Positions 32,900-44,705 of a DNA stretch of 64,000 nt are shown piece by piece. The stretch lies in the NCBI GenBank assembly GCA_950097015.1, contig CATNEN010000001.1, positions 2,437,001-2,501,000 of the forward strand, given 5' to 3'. This DNA comes from Macrostomum hystrix. Lineage: Eukaryota > Platyhelminthes > Macrostomidae. Numbering within the stretch: position 1 is the first letter of the stretch; every line of letters begins with the position of its first letter. The notes beneath the pieces are model-generated. The model was not told the origin of the DNA. It saw only the letters and a list, made by a program, of their open reading frames with translations, and did no database searches. A program made the position numbers and the translations under genes.

Positions 32900-34162
32900 C
32901 TAAGCATTATCAGCGAACACAGTCTGACAGATTCTGTTCAACTGACAGCCCAGCCTGTATATCGGCAGGCCCATGACATTGTAATAGTCGCCCCGAATGG
33001 ATTCAACGAGGCTGCAGCCGAGTCCCTGGATGCCATAGCCGCCAGCCTTGTCCAGCGGCTCGCCAGTGCCGACGTACCAGCTGATGACGTCTTCGTCCAG
33101 CTCACCGAACACCACGGCAGTGGACTCAACAAATTCGTCGAAAGCGAATGCTTCACCGCTGAGACGTCGGTAGGCTATACAGACAGCCGTGAGCACCTGT
33201 AAAGTGTATTAGCGTGAACACTGGGGTGGGTGGCAGAGCGTTTAACGCTTTTGCTACTCGCACCAAGGTCCCTGAGCTCGATTCCACGGCGAGGTCGCAT
33301 TCATTTGGAGCGCAGCCGCGGATAGAAGGCTCGGGGGCCAACCTCACTCACCCCTGCTCAACCCCTTGAGGGCCAACCTGCAAGACACAGTGAGAGTGTA
33401 CACTGCCTGACGATGCGAAAGTCAGGGCAGATGTACACACCTGTGTGAGAGTGTACCTGCGTACAGTATTCGTGTGAGTGTGTACTCAGAAGTCAGCGGA
33501 ATGGGCAAATCGCCTTCCTGGCTGGATGCGGGTCTAATGTCACCAAAGTGATGTGAAATTGCCCGCAGCCTTCCAGCAAAACATGAGGCGCCTTCTAAAG
33601 CGATTGCACCTTTATTTCTGGTGTTTCGAGCCTTGCCCTCTCACTCTCGTGATTGGCTCCCTCTGTCGCTGTCACCCACCCCCGCCTCCACCGATACTTG
33701 TGTGCGTGCTTCATGCAACCCCTGATACGCCCCGTAAGTTGATCTTGTTATGGAAACTATGGAAAACATTATGACAGGAGACCATCACGACAGCCACACC
33801 TGATGTTCTCGACCGCTCAGCTGTCTCAGCATCTGTTTGGCCACCTCAGGCTGTTCTGGCTTGCTAACAATGTGCCGTCCGTCGTCAATGACAACAACTG
33901 TATCAGCACAAATTATTAGCTGGGCATCAGAAGCGGCAGTGGCAGTACAGGCATCGCTGGCCAACTTCTCACATTTTCGTCTGGCAATCTGTAAAACTGC
34001 TTCGCGTGGCAAAGCGCCAGGCTCAAGCGATTCGTCAACGTGCGGGCTGATGACAGTAAAGTTAGTCAGGCCGGCGCGTTCGAGCAGCTCTCGGCGGCGG
34101 GGTGATTGAGAACCGAGCACAATGCGCAGCTTAGTAAGAGTTGGTAAGGCTTTGATGAGCAT
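32900..34162 (-). CDS. Maf: Maf-type nucleoside triphosphate pyrophosphatase (ASMTL/Maf)
   Basis: Two minus-strand exons, 34162-33800 and 33196-32900 (phase 0 intron), give about 219 aa, the usual size of a single Maf domain. Motifs in order: the nucleotide-binding LGSQSPRRRELLERAGL (about 17-33), SPHVDESLEPG, the ADTVVV segment with the catalytic-type Asp (about 89-94), a KPEQPEVAKQMLRQLSG helix, then after the intron WYVGTGEPLDKAGGYGIQG and GDYYNVMGLPIYRL at the C-terminus. Maf proteins hydrolyse dTTP, UTP or modified pyrimidine nucleotides to monophosphates, a cytosolic house-cleaning role. In vertebrates the domain is also fused to a methyltransferase (ASMTL); no such fusion appears here. 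The intron holds SINE family 2. Confidence 0.92.
33222..33585 (+). repeat. tRNA-derived SINE, family 2, in the Maf intron
   Basis: One of the best-preserved copies: GGTGGGTGGCAGAGCG head, GAGCTCGATTCCACGGCGAGG, CTTGAGGGCCAACCTG, GTCAGGGCAGATGTACACAC, GTACAGTATTCGTGTGAG and a GCCCGCAGCCTTCCAGCAAA end. Confidence 0.85.
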
Positions 34163-36043
34163 AGTGGCTGAAGAATGTCATGGTGTTATGAGATTAATAA
34201 TAATAATAAATGCATATTGAATGTACACGAAAGATCATTACAATGGATTTAAAAAAGTCGAATTATTTTCATAATCATTAAATGATTTATATCTATTTTT
34301 GCCTTAATCATCAGTTCCAAAAACTATGTAAGCAGTTTTGGGAAAACTTTTTGGTAAGTTTTTTTGCTCAAACATAAAAAACTAGCTTTCAAAGTATAAA
34401 TTTAACTTTCTGAACCTAAATACACATATATTGTGGTTTAAAAGTACAAATTGTTTTGCCTATTTATTAAATAACTAACTGATATATATGTTTGTATGCT
34501 ATACAAGTAAATTTAAAATTAATTGACTATTAAACATCAGTCCAAAACAATCATTCATAAAATAACAAAAAAGATGAACATAGCTTTGTTCTCAATCCAT
34601 ATATGAAAATAAAAGCCTTATGGTTAAATATAACACTTTTTTCTAATTAAATAGTAGCTAGGATAATGCAATAAATTGCTAATAAGCAAAATAAAATAAA
34701 AAATAATGTCATCTGCTTAGTATTAGTACAATCTTAGCATAAAAAATAGTAAAATAAAAATGTACAACTAGGCCTAATAATAGCTTTTTTGTTAGCAAGG
34801 CAGTTACTATAATTATAATTTAATTATAGTAACTCCTAGTTAAGCAGCTAAGAGACAGCACTGACAGGATATTTAAACCAGTTTACAGTTTAACTATTAA
34901 AAACTGATACTTGGATTCACAGCCTTTGATTGGCCACATTTCTAGAATAAGTCAAGCAGAAATCTAATTAAAATAAAATAAATAAATTATATATATATAT
35001 TATAACAAGCTGATCAATTAGAAATTTAATGGCAGATTGGCAGGATATCTAATTTTTAGTATACTTTCTATACAGAACTAAACTAAACTATTGTTTAGTT
35101 TCTAGACTCTACTAAAAGAAACTTAAAATTTTATGAACCTCCTAATTACTCTAATTAAAATGTACATCTGTCATCTACAGACAACCATAAACATAAACAT
35201 TTATTAAACATAAGTGTAAAATGAAAATATTTATAAAATGATCGTGATTTTGAGATAAGATAAGATAATATTTATTTTCAGTGACAGCCGACTTTTCAGC
35301 GGTAAAACACCGTTTAGTGAGCATTTTACCAAATTCAGTACTAATTCAGTCTTGTGTATTCTTCTCTACTTTAAAAATTCTAAGAAATTCTACGTCAAAT
35401 TATTCCAGACGCGTGCTTCTTACAACTTTAACAAAAAGTCTATTAGACCTCAGACCATGGTCGATTAAAATATCGTTGCGCAAAAGGCCGAATTTTTTAA
35501 TGCTTTATTAATACGAAATAGTAATAATGACATAATAATTACCACCACGACTTTTAATATTTCATATTCAAATCAAGTAACTTTTGCGCCAGCTTTTCAA
35601 ACAAGCGTCAATGACTTGAATCTCTCTAGACAATTCTGCGTTTTGCTAACTGAGAAAAGCGTTACCGTGATTATCCTTTTCTCCAAAAACTGAAGTCCAA
35701 AAGGTAAAAGTGATGAATATTGTAGTTTAGGATACTTCATAATACAGTAATAATTAAATTATATGTCGAACGTGAGGAAAATTGCTCTTTCCAAAATCGA
35801 CTATATCAAGCAAAACGTACCACAATGCGCCTTTTATGTTTAGATCTGAAGTGCTTATTAACTTCACTCTAAATAGAGAGGCAATGTGGATATAGTTAAA
35901 GTATTTTTTCAGCTAGGCATGATTAGCTCTCAAAAATGTATTTTTACATTATATCTCCTGGTTTCTATGCTTTCCGCGAGAATACATCTATGTCCAAAGT
36001 GACTCCAATTAAATAATATAAAACAAAAACTTTTTCTTCTTCC
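34163..36043. other. very AT-rich spacer
   Basis: No coding or RNA signal. A TATA dinucleotide tract lies near 34985-35000 and an inverted repeat TTACTATAATTATAATTTAA occurs near 34805. The single-exon clarin gene follows. Confidence 0.5.
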
Positions 36044-36823
36044 ATGCATATGTCAGATCGATACGGCGTCCTCAACATGGCCATCGATAAAAAACGAGGC
36101 AGACGCCAACTATGCCTGGTCTTTATCTTCCTCATCGGCAGTATGTCGCTGTCGTTACTAACGGCCGCCTACGCCACAGAAAACTGGGTAGAAGCCGCAC
36201 CAGTTCGAAATGTCAGTGCCGCAGTAAGCAACGTTGCTAAGAATCTCAGCACTAGTAGGCTAACCGGTTTGGTTAGGCTGGGCCTGTTTCGCGGAATGAA
36301 ATCTCTCGACAACGGTTTGGGCCCGCGAGTCTCGGTCTTAGATATCTACGCCGAGGTGCTGCAACGGCAATCGGCCTCGAATTCTCCGATTCCAGTGCCA
36401 GCCTGGACGGCGCTAATTGTCCTTGGCGTACTATCCGGCACCTGGTGCATTGTGTCCTGCGGCTTCGCCCTTCTGAACGTCAGCCGCAAGCCTGTGCTCG
36501 GTCTCAGCGGTCCAGGCGGTCTGTACGTGTGGAACTTAGCCCAACTGGTGTGCCAACTGGCGGCAGTGATCATCTTCGGCGTCGCATTCAGCACCAGCTT
36601 GAGTAGCAATGTGCTGAGTCGGGAGGATACAGATGACTTCAAATGGACCAGCAATGGCCTGGCCTGGCTGGGCTACTCCTACTGGATGCTCATGGCTAGC
36701 TGCTTCTGCTCCGCTGCCTGCCTGCTGCTCGTGTGGCTTTCTGATGCCCGGCTTGGGCCCTGCTGCCTGCCTGCCGGACAGAGGCGGGGCCACGGAGAGG
36801 TCGACCTATCCATTGTGTATTAG
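36044..36823 (+). CDS. clarin family four-helix membrane protein
   Basis: A single-exon frame of 259 aa (vertebrate clarins are about 230). Helix 1 lies near 22-42 (CLVFIFLIGSMSLSLLTAAY), followed by ATENWVEA and an extracellular loop with possible N-glycosylation sites (RNVSA, KNLST). The loop contains the clarin-like LGLFRGMKSLDNGLGPR. Helix 2 is near 122-145, followed by ALLNVSRKPVLGLSGPGGLYVWNL, whose Kx(P)...GP-GLY core is the most typical clarin motif. Helices 3 and 4 are near 165-188 and 212-235, with SNVLSREDTDDFKW between them. Clarins act at the plasma membrane of hair cells and photoreceptors in vertebrates and belong to the tetraspan/claudin-like superfamily. The start is uncertain between three in-frame Met codons (residues 1, 3, 12). 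A 5' exon is possible. Confidence 0.75.
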   Translation: MHMSDRYGVLNMAIDKKRGRRQLCLVFIFLIGSMSLSLLTAAYATENWVEAAPVRNVSAAVSNVAKNLSTSRLTGLVRLGLFRGMKSLDNGLGPRVSVLDIYAEVLQRQSASNSPIPVPAWTALIVLGVLSGTWCIVSCGFALLNVSRKPVLGLSGPGGLYVWNLAQLVCQLAAVIIFGVAFSTSLSSNVLSREDTDDFKWTSNGLAWLGYSYWMLMASCFCSAACLLLVWLSDARLGPCCLPAGQRRGHGEVDLSIVY

Positions 36824-36963
36824 CTATACAAGTGTATTTCCATAATTAACTGCCTTTTGCTAATATTTTGTACGAACAATTAATTAAAAGTTAACCAACC
36901 GTCTCTTCACTCTTCTCGAAGGATGTGCCGTCCTTCACGCATGCGATCTCGTTTTTAGTTAAG

Positions 36964-37495
36964 CACAGCTCCCTCACAGTTCTCAGGAGTGGGTCACCTC
37001 ACACAGCTCCCTCACAGTTCTCAGGAGTGGGTCACCTCACACAGCTCCTTCACAGTTCTCAGGAGTGGGTCGCCTCACACAGCTCCCTCACAGTTCTCAG
37101 GAGTGGGTCACCTCACACAGCTCCCTCACAGTTCTCAGGAGTGGGTCACCTCACACAGCTCCCTCACAGTTCTCAGGAGTGGGTCACCTCACACAGCTCC
37201 CTCACAGTTCTCAGGAGTGGGTCGACTCACACAGCTCCCTCACAGTTCTAAGGAGTGGGTCGCCTCACACAGCACCCTCACAGTTCTCAGGAGTGGGTCG
37301 CCTCACACAGCTCCCTCACAGTTCTCAGGAGTGGGTCACCTCACACAGCTCCCTCACAGTTCTCAGGAGTGGGTCGCCTCACACAGCTCCCTCACAGTTC
37401 TCAGGAGTGGGTCACCTCACACAGCTCCCTCACAGTTCTCAGGAGTGGGTCACCTCACACAGCTCCCTCACAGTTCTCAGGAGTGGGTCACTACA
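36964..37495. repeat. 38-bp minisatellite just after the clarin gene
   Basis: About 14 near-identical copies of a unit with CACAGCTCCCTCACAGTTC and TCAGGAGTGGGTCACCTCA. All plus-strand frames stay open through it, and no start, stop or splice context suggests that it is translated. Confidence 0.95.
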
Positions 37496-39321
37496 CTCAC
37501 CACACTAAGTTTTTGACGGTTCATTGTTACATGCCTTTTTTGCACGCTATGTCTTAAAGGTGGGACACCCGGCTGTGAAGACCAGAATGTGTTCTTTAAT
37601 AAATAAATTCACTATTTTAACGCATTAATATGAACAAGAAATGCGTGACAATAAAATCCTCCAAAAGCAAGCATTTCCCGAGCAGTTTAATTCAATGCGA
37701 ATTCCCAAAAAGTCCCAATCAGAACTCAATCAAGGGCAAGGCACATACATACGAGCGTATATGCCAATGTTTTGTTTCCTTTTAGGTCCTTCTTACTTAT
37801 TTAGTTTCTTGGCAATAACTACACGTTGGAATTTAGAGCCGTAGTACGAGGGTGTACATTTTATGGCTTGGGTTTTGGGAAGGCAGCTAAAAACGATTCC
37901 GCTATAGAACGTGCAATGTCTCGATCGTTTTTTTAACTATAGCCCCACAATTCTCTATGAATTCTACTCCAGTGAGCTTGCTTTCCAGAACTAAAAACTG
38001 CCAGTCGAAAAAAATGGACTCAAGGGAAACGCCTTGCCGTGAGCAAGTTCCTCCACTGTGACTCTATTTCTTACTTTCTACATTTGCGGATATTGCCTGA
38101 GATTAGCTGAGTGTGCAACAGAATTCACTCAGAATGAGTGAATAGAGTGTCTATGAGTGTGCAACAGTGTTACTCAGAATGAGTGAATAGAGTGTCTATG
38201 AGTGTGCAACAGAGTGAATGTAATGTGAGTGAACGGAGTGTCCAGCAGTGTCCATGAGTTACTCAGAATGAGCGAATGGGTGTGAGTGAGTGAGTGTGCA
38301 ACAGAGTGCTCAGAATGGATGTTGCATACTCACTCACGCTATTCAGAGTGAATGAAATGTGAGTGAATGCATGGAGTGTGAATGAGATTGATTAAACGGG
38401 GGGGCAACTTTCGTTAAATCGAAATTAAATATTGATAATAAATTATTAATACCGTTTTATTGTACTAATAGTAGTAAATTGTGTATTTAAAAATCTATCT
38501 CTAATTATTATATAACATACTGAAACTTCTGCATCTACTTATACATTCTATGGCTTTAACCTGTTAAGTTTGCTCTAGTCACTAAAATAATAGAAATAAA
38601 TATTTTCCTATCCTTTCGTATGAATAAAAATTTTTGGCCGGAATTTTTAAAATCTGTGACATTAAGTAATACTAAGCATATAGCAGTAACGGAATAAATA
38701 CTTTAATCCCCGCTTAGATATTTAGAGAAATTTAGGCCATATATTAAGATTCTACAATATAAAAAATGGACCCGGGGTATAATTGGCGACTTTTGGCGTC
38801 TTAACTATAACTTTCGTTCACGTGCCTTTGTTTGTCCTGCACATTACTTCAAAGTTTAAGCGAATAGTTATTGTATGACAAGATAAAGATGCCTTTTTGT
38901 TTGAACGCGTCCAATTATCGTCCAATAAAGCAATAGGATTGAAATCACAAGATAAGAGAGTGAACAAGAAGTCGATTTTCACCCCGTCCCATCAATGTAC
39001 ATGTCGCATGTACAGTGTTCCAGTGTGGACGAAATTGGACAAGGGGTAGAAGGCTTTTAGGGGTTGTCCTTCTTTTTATATCGTACACTAGGGGAAGCCA
39101 CTGCACGAAATATATTCAGTTGAAAGGCCTCGGCTGTTGAGTGGAGTGTGTGGAGGTGGAGACTTTTTTAAGCAGAGAACCAAGTCTACTACAGGCCAAG
39201 TTGTGTGTTACCAGCCAGCTAGAAGGCCATTTTAAATTTACACTTGCATTGTAGGTTTACTTCAGACTAATAGAGGCCTAATCTAAATAAATCTTACATT
39301 TCTTTAGCTGAAAATCCAGTA
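37496..39321. other. spacer with one degenerate repeat
   Basis: Apart from the repeat at 38110-38390 this is AT-rich unique DNA. The region 38760-39300 leads to the RNase T2 start and presumably includes its promoter and 5' UTR. Confidence 0.4.
38110..38390. repeat. degenerate GAGTG-rich repeat
   Basis: Imperfect copies of segments such as GAGTGTGCAACAGAGTG and ACTCAGAATGAGTGAATAG, of irregular length. The last part includes a reverse-complement piece (CATACTCACTCACGC). Confidence 0.75.
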
Positions 39322-42300
39322 ATGCTGCTGCTGTTACTGCTATTGTTTGTAATGCGAGTGGAATTTACTGCAGCCGTTGAAGGGCAGACGCAGCCTAAGA
39401 ATGAGGAAACTTTCGACCATCTGTTGCTAAGCCAGGAGTGGCCGTTTACCTACTGCATCATGAACCACAGTGTAAGTTTTCTGAACATTTAGAGTTACAT
39501 TGTTTGCTTATGAATTCGTTGTATTCATTATTAATGGATTTCTTTGTATCGAATTTCAGTGTACAAATACGAACATGTTGCAACCACTGTTTAACATACA
39601 CGGACTCTGGTTAGCTCATAGAAACTTAAAAGAAACAATTTTATTGCTTACAATGCAACTTTAAAATTCGATTTCTGCTCCATATTTGTTTTACAGGCCA
39701 GAGGAAGTTAAAGGAGAATGTACAGGAAAATTCAACATGTCTCAGTTGGAGGTATGGAGTTTACCTATAGATTAGAGATTATTTCGGTATAGTAAATCAG
39801 AATGACACAATTAACTATTATTATGCTACTTTTTTTAGCCACTAAAAGCCAAGCTTATGAAATTCTGGATGGACCTAAAGGACCCGCTAAATGTTCCCGA
39901 GAAATTTTGGTAAGAGCTTCTCAAATTTTCTGTTACGCACGCTTTAGTAAAAATTGATGACTAGATTGAGAGTGCTTGTGTGAGAGTGAATGCTAGTGTG
40001 AGAGTGAATGAATGCTAGTGTGAGAGTGAATGAATGCTAGTGTGAGAGTGAATGCTAGTGTGAGAGTGAATGCTAGTGTGAGAGTGAATGCTAGTGTGAG
40101 AGTGAATGAATGCTAGTGTGAGAGTGAATGCTAGTGTGAGAGTGAATGCTAGTGTGAGAGTGAATGCTAGTGTGAGAGTGAATGAATGCTAGTGTGAGAG
40201 TGAATGCTAGTGTGAGAGTGAATGCTAGTGTGAGAGTGAATGCTAGTGTGAGAGTGAATGCTAGTGTGAGAGTGAATGAATGCTAGTGTGAGAGTGAATG
40301 CTAGTGTGAGAGTGAATGCTAGTGTGAGAGTGAATGCTAGTGTGAGAGTGAATGAATGCTAGTGTGAGAGTGAATGCTAGTGTGAGAGTGAATGCTAGTG
40401 TGAGAGTGAATGCTAGTGTGAGAGTGAATGAATGCTAGTGTGAGAGTGAATGCTAGTGTGAGAGTGAATGCTAGTGTGAGAGTGAATGCTAGTGTGAGAG
40501 TGAATGCTAGTGTGAGAGTGAATGCTAGTGTGAGAGTGAATGCTAGTGTGAGAGTGAATGCTAGTGTGAGAGTGAATGCTAGTGTGAGAGTGAATGCTAG
40601 TGTGAGAGTGAATGAATGCTAGTGTGAGAGTGAATGCTAGTGTGAGAGTGAATGCTAGTGTGAGAGTGAATGCTAGTGTGAGAGTGAATGAATGCTAGTG
40701 TGAGAGTGAATGCTAGTGTGAGAGTGAATGCTAGTGTGAGAGTGAATGCTAGTGTGAGAGTGAATGAATGCTAGTGTGAGAGTGAATGCTAGTGTGAGAG
40801 TGAATGCTAGTGTGAGAGTGAATGCTAGTGAGAGTGAATGCTAGTGTGAGAGTGAATGCTAGTGTGAGAGTGAATGAATGCTAGTGTGAGAGTGAATGCT
40901 AGTGTGAGAGTGAATGCTAGTGTGAGAGTGAATGCTAGTGTGAGAGTGAATGAATGCTAGTGTGAGAGTGAATGCTAGTGTGAGAGTGAATGCTAGTGTG
41001 AGAGTGAATGCTAGTGTGAGAGTGAATGCTAGTGTGAGAGTGAATGCTAGTGTGAGAGTGAATGCTAGTGTGAGAGTGAATGCTAGTGTGAGAGTGAATG
41101 CTAGTGTGAGAGTGAATGCTAGTGTGAGAGTGAATGCTAGTGTGAGAGTGAATGCTAGTGTGAGAGTGAATGCTAGTGTGAGAGTGAATGCTAGTGTGAG
41201 AGTGAATCCTATAGAGTGAGCGTGAATGCTAGTGAGAGGGAAATGTTGAACTAGCTTTATCTATCTGCTCCTAATGAAAGTGACATTGCTGGTGAACATG
41301 TGTAGGAAGCACGAATACGATAAGCATGGCGCATGCGCCGCAGTGGATCCTAGATTTGGCTGCACTCTGCAGTACTTCCAGGCTGCACTCGACCTGTACA
41401 GCAAGTACAACATTACGGAGTGAGTCAACTCGAATTTTGAAAGCGGGATGTTTGTTAATTTGACAGGGCTCTTTAGCTTAAAAGTGATATTTTTAAGTGA
41501 ATAATTGACTGTAGAGTGGTTAAAGTGCAAAGTCTGTGAGTTCGATTCTGAGGCGAGGCCACATTAATTTTGGGTTATCTTCCGAAAAGAGAACGAAATT
41601 TCTATATTCTTCTTTTATTGAAGTCAAGTGGCATTAAGTTGCGATGCAAAAAACACTTTACCTTGCGTATCACAAATTACCTTGTGTATAGAAATTGTAC
41701 AGTATCTACTCTAGGCTTTATTTAACCAGTCAATTTTCTAGCAGTCTATTATCCTGCAGTCAGTTTTAATAGCAATAATAGTTACAAGAAAGCAGTGTGG
41801 CTGGCACATTGTTTGGTGACACTAGACCCGTATCCAGCCAGGAGGCAATTCTGCCCATTTCGCTGACTCCTGAGCACAGACGCTCACACAGGTGTGTACA
41901 ATCACCTTGGAGATCACCTGATCACCTGAAAGGGCGTAAATTGCACGAAAGCCGTTGCTCTCTTTAGCGCGCCTAATCGCCTCATAAGAATGCGGAGATA
42001 ATTAATTTGTTATGAATAAGTGTTGCCAAGTGTTTAATAAACACGCCTAATGTATGCACTTAAATCTATCAGATCTACTTGTGGGTAGGTACATGTGGCC
42101 ATACCTAACGATGCAAATTTTACTTTCGAAGTTAATATTTATAGAAACTGATATTTCAGAATGCTAAGAAAATCTGGAATTGTGCCTGGACCAATGCCTT
42201 ACAAAGTGAGCTTACATATTTGGCTTACTGCTGCATCTTTTCCTTATCTTAACTTTGCTAAATAAAGTATAATGCGTCACATGTGACTCTAATTAATTCT

Positions 42301-43267
42301 ATTCCACTTTCAAGGTGTCCAGCATTATTGACGCACTGACAAACAAATTTGGCTATCCGCCTGAGATCGAGTGCTACAAAAGGGTATGCCATCATGGGTA
42401 TAGCAGTTAGCAGTGACTGCGTTCATTTTCTTAGCTACATGTATACCTACAGTAGATTGTTAAAGACAGAAGGTCTAAGGTCGCATCTGAGCTTGAATCC
42501 GCGGCAAGGCCACAATCATATTGGCATTGGGGGCGAAGCGGCGGAGAGAAGGCTTGGGGGTTTGTCGATGCAAGTCATGACAGATTTTGTGAACTTCTTT
42601 AAGTTGAATCTTATAAAATACTGTCAGTAGAATAAATATGATTTATCTGCAATAGGTCGCTTGAATATATTGAAGTTTAATTCTATTTATTTGCTATTCT
42701 CATACAAATAAAATCAAACCACAAGACCTGACTCCTCATGTCCCACTAGGCATATGGTCATGATTGAGTTATTAATAATTGATTACACCTGCCCCAATTG
42801 GGTCAGCCGACAGCACAGCCGCAGCTACAACCTCTTAGTCATATTGTGATAGGAAAAATATTTCATAGAAAGTGGTTGTTGATAAAACAAAATGGATTTA
42901 TTTTTTAACTTAGCATACCCGAAAACCTCTGTAGACTCAGATAGATGAACCTACTAAAACTGAGAAGCCACAAATCTTACCTGTCAACTAGACTCCATAA
43001 ATGTATTCTACACGTTTTTCGTCTATTGAATCTTACAATAGAGATTTCATGGCCTATTTATCATCGGTATTTCAGATAACTGAGGAAGGCAAATTGCAAT
43101 ACGTTAGAGAGATCCACATCTGCTTTGAGAAGGATTTAACGCCTCGCAGCTGTTCCAGAACGCCAAATTTTAAGGACAATACTCTGCTGTACGAAGATAC
43201 CAGACTGTTGTATTCCGATTGTAACGAAGGCAGCGACGTTCTCTTGCCTGACGGGCTTCATCGCTGA
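39322..43267 (+). CDS. RNase T2 family secreted ribonuclease
   Basis: Eight exons: 39322-39471, 39560-39609, 39697-39751, 39839-39909, 41306-41419, 42160-42205, 42315-42383 and 43076-43267, all in phase, about 248 aa. Residues 1-18 are a Leu-rich signal peptide (MLLLLLLLFVMRVEF). The first active-site motif is split by intron 2: FNIHGLW|PEE, with the catalytic His. The second is WKHEYDKHGACA with the His, Glu, Lys and His of CAS II, directly after intron 4. Eight or more Cys fit the family disulphides (TYC, HSCTN, GECTG, HGACA, FGCT, IECYK, HICFE, RSCSR). RNase T2 enzymes cleave single-stranded RNA to 3'-phosphates in lysosomes or outside cells. Both catalytic boxes are intact. Intron 4 is almost wholly an 18-bp minisatellite; introns 5 and 7 hold SINE pieces. 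Donors are GTAAGT-like except exon 2 (GTTAGC). Confidence 0.93.
39971..41240. repeat. 18-bp tandem array in RNase T2 intron 4
   Basis: Nearly 70 copies of GCTAGTGTGAGAGTGAAT; about every fourth or fifth has an extra GAAT (22 bp). The array fills the intron between the two catalytic motifs of the gene. Since 18 is a multiple of three, short frames encoding repeated NASVRV appear; these are not genes. Confidence 0.97.
41515..41580 (+). repeat. SINE family 2 head fragment
   Basis: TAGAGTGGTTAAAGTGC and GTGAGTTCGATTCTGAGGCGAGGCCACATT match the tRNA-like head of family 2. It lies in RNase T2 intron 5. Confidence 0.6.
41795..41945 (-). repeat. SINE family 2 tail fragment
   Basis: A minus-strand segment with ATCCAGCCAGGAGGCAATTC, CCCATTTCGCTGACTCCTGAG and CACACAGGTGTGTACA, the complement of the family 2 3' half, in RNase T2 intron 5. 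Confidence 0.7.
42440..42600 (+). repeat. decayed SINE family 2 fragment
   Basis: GGTCGCATCTGAGCTTGAATC, GCAAGGCCACAATC and GAGAAGGCTTGGGGGTTTGT correspond to the 5' half of family 2, in RNase T2 intron 7. Confidence 0.6.
42774..42835 (-). repeat. SINE family 1 tail fragment
   Basis: ATTGATTACACCTGCCCCAATTG followed by GCCGACAGCACAGCCGCAGCT is the complement of the family 1 3' end, in RNase T2 intron 7. Confidence 0.65.
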
Positions 43268-43734
43268 GAACGGAAAAACCCAGGAAAACCCGGAAAAAAC
43301 TTTATCGGTGCTGGGACAATATATAATACCGTTTTTCAATAACTAATATAGAATATTCTAACTTTACTACTACTGGCTTCTGTAGCAAGTAGTATGAATG
43401 AGGTCTTCAGAATATTCGAGTTTCTAAAATACTAGTTATTCCATATTTTTAATTAACGTTTAACTTTTTTAAAATTGGCAATTTACTCAGTACTCACGAA
43501 TCTATAAGTGTTAGCCTGTATTGATTCAGTTGTTAGTTTTTTTATTTGCTGCGAGTGAACTATTCATCTCCCTTGATTAATAAAAGTTTTTACAAAAATT
43601 GATTTCCGCGTCCTTATAATAGTTTTAACATGTAAATATAATGGAATGTGTACAATAATAATTCGAAATTAATATTCCCAATATTTTTATAAACACGACT
43701 CGATTAAACGTGTTTATCATTTGGGTTCTCATTT

Positions 43735-43850
43735 ACGAACATTGGGCTTGAGAGCGACTTACACCAAGAAGGGCCAACCTCCAAGGCGCAGCGGGAATGT
43801 AAACTGCCTGTTATATGAGCAAGTCAGGTCGCAGATGTACACACCAGTGT
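43735..43850 (+). repeat. SINE family 2 fragment
   Basis: GGGCCAACCTCCAAGGCGCAG and AAGTCAGGTCGCAGATGTACACACC match the middle of family 2. The rest of 43268-44054 is AT-rich spacer without features. Confidence 0.6.
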
Positions 43851-44054
43851 GTGTGCTCACTATAGTAATATAGTATAATTATTTTTTTCAGTTAGTTCGA
43901 TAAAAATGTTATTTAATTGGGTGTCATTGTACGAGTGGTTATAAAGTTCACCAATTGTGACATTGTTAATATAATTGGAGTGATAAATTCTAATTATATT
44001 GGTCAATGATCACGACAAAAAATATTAGTATTAATTAGATTTGGTGACAAATAA

Positions 44055-44305
44055 ACAGACACGCAGCTAGCTAGAGGAGGCAGTTCGGCCCATTTCGCTG
44101 ACTCCTGAGCACACACTCACGCAGGTGTGTACATCCGCCCTAACTTTCGCATAATCAGGCAGTGTACACTCTCACTGTGTCTTGGAGGTTGGTTGTCTTG
44201 GACTGTGTCAAAATGAATGTGGCCTCGCCGCGGAATCGAGCTCAGGGACCTTGTTGCGAGAGGCGAACGCGTTAAATCGCTCAGCCACTCACCCCCATCA
44301 TAAAG
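44055..44305 (-). repeat. tRNA-derived SINE, family 2
   Basis: A minus-strand copy from GCAGCTAGCTAGAGGAGGCAG through CTGACTCCTGAGCACAC, GGTGTGTACATCCGCCCTGA-like text and GCCTCGCCGCGGAATCGAGC to the CAGCCACTCACCCCC head. Nearly complete. Confidence 0.85.
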
Positions 44306-44705
44306 AAAGATTTGAAACTCATAATGTGACATCATATCGTGCGTCCCGACCGGTAAGCGCTGTATTCGTGTCTGTCCTTTCGGAGTGCCAGGCCCGCACG
44401 GAGTACTGTAATAGTCTTAGAAGTACTGTGTGAGCAGTGAGCGTCCTAACGCCACCAGTCCCTGACTACAACAAAGCGTCCTAAAGCCTGGTTCAGTGAT
44501 CGATCATATTTTACTTAATAGGGCTGTGGGCCGGGGATCTCAAACCGACCACTGTCACTAAAGTAATTGTAGCCGAATCACATTGCGTCATTTGAAAATT
44601 GCATGAAATTTATAAATATATTTAATCACCACAGCAGTTATGTCAAGTCGCATTATGAAGTGATATAAAAATACATAAAATGAGTAAGGTAGGTGCAGTG
44701 GTATT

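Noticed and set aside
36925..37557. Overlapping open frames with HTAPSQFSGVG-type repeats
   Set aside because: All three plus-strand frames are open because of the 38-bp repeat; non-coding array is the simpler view.
40428..41219. NASVRV repeat proteins
   Set aside because: The 18-bp array lies between two exons of RNase T2 and the frames have no own start context.
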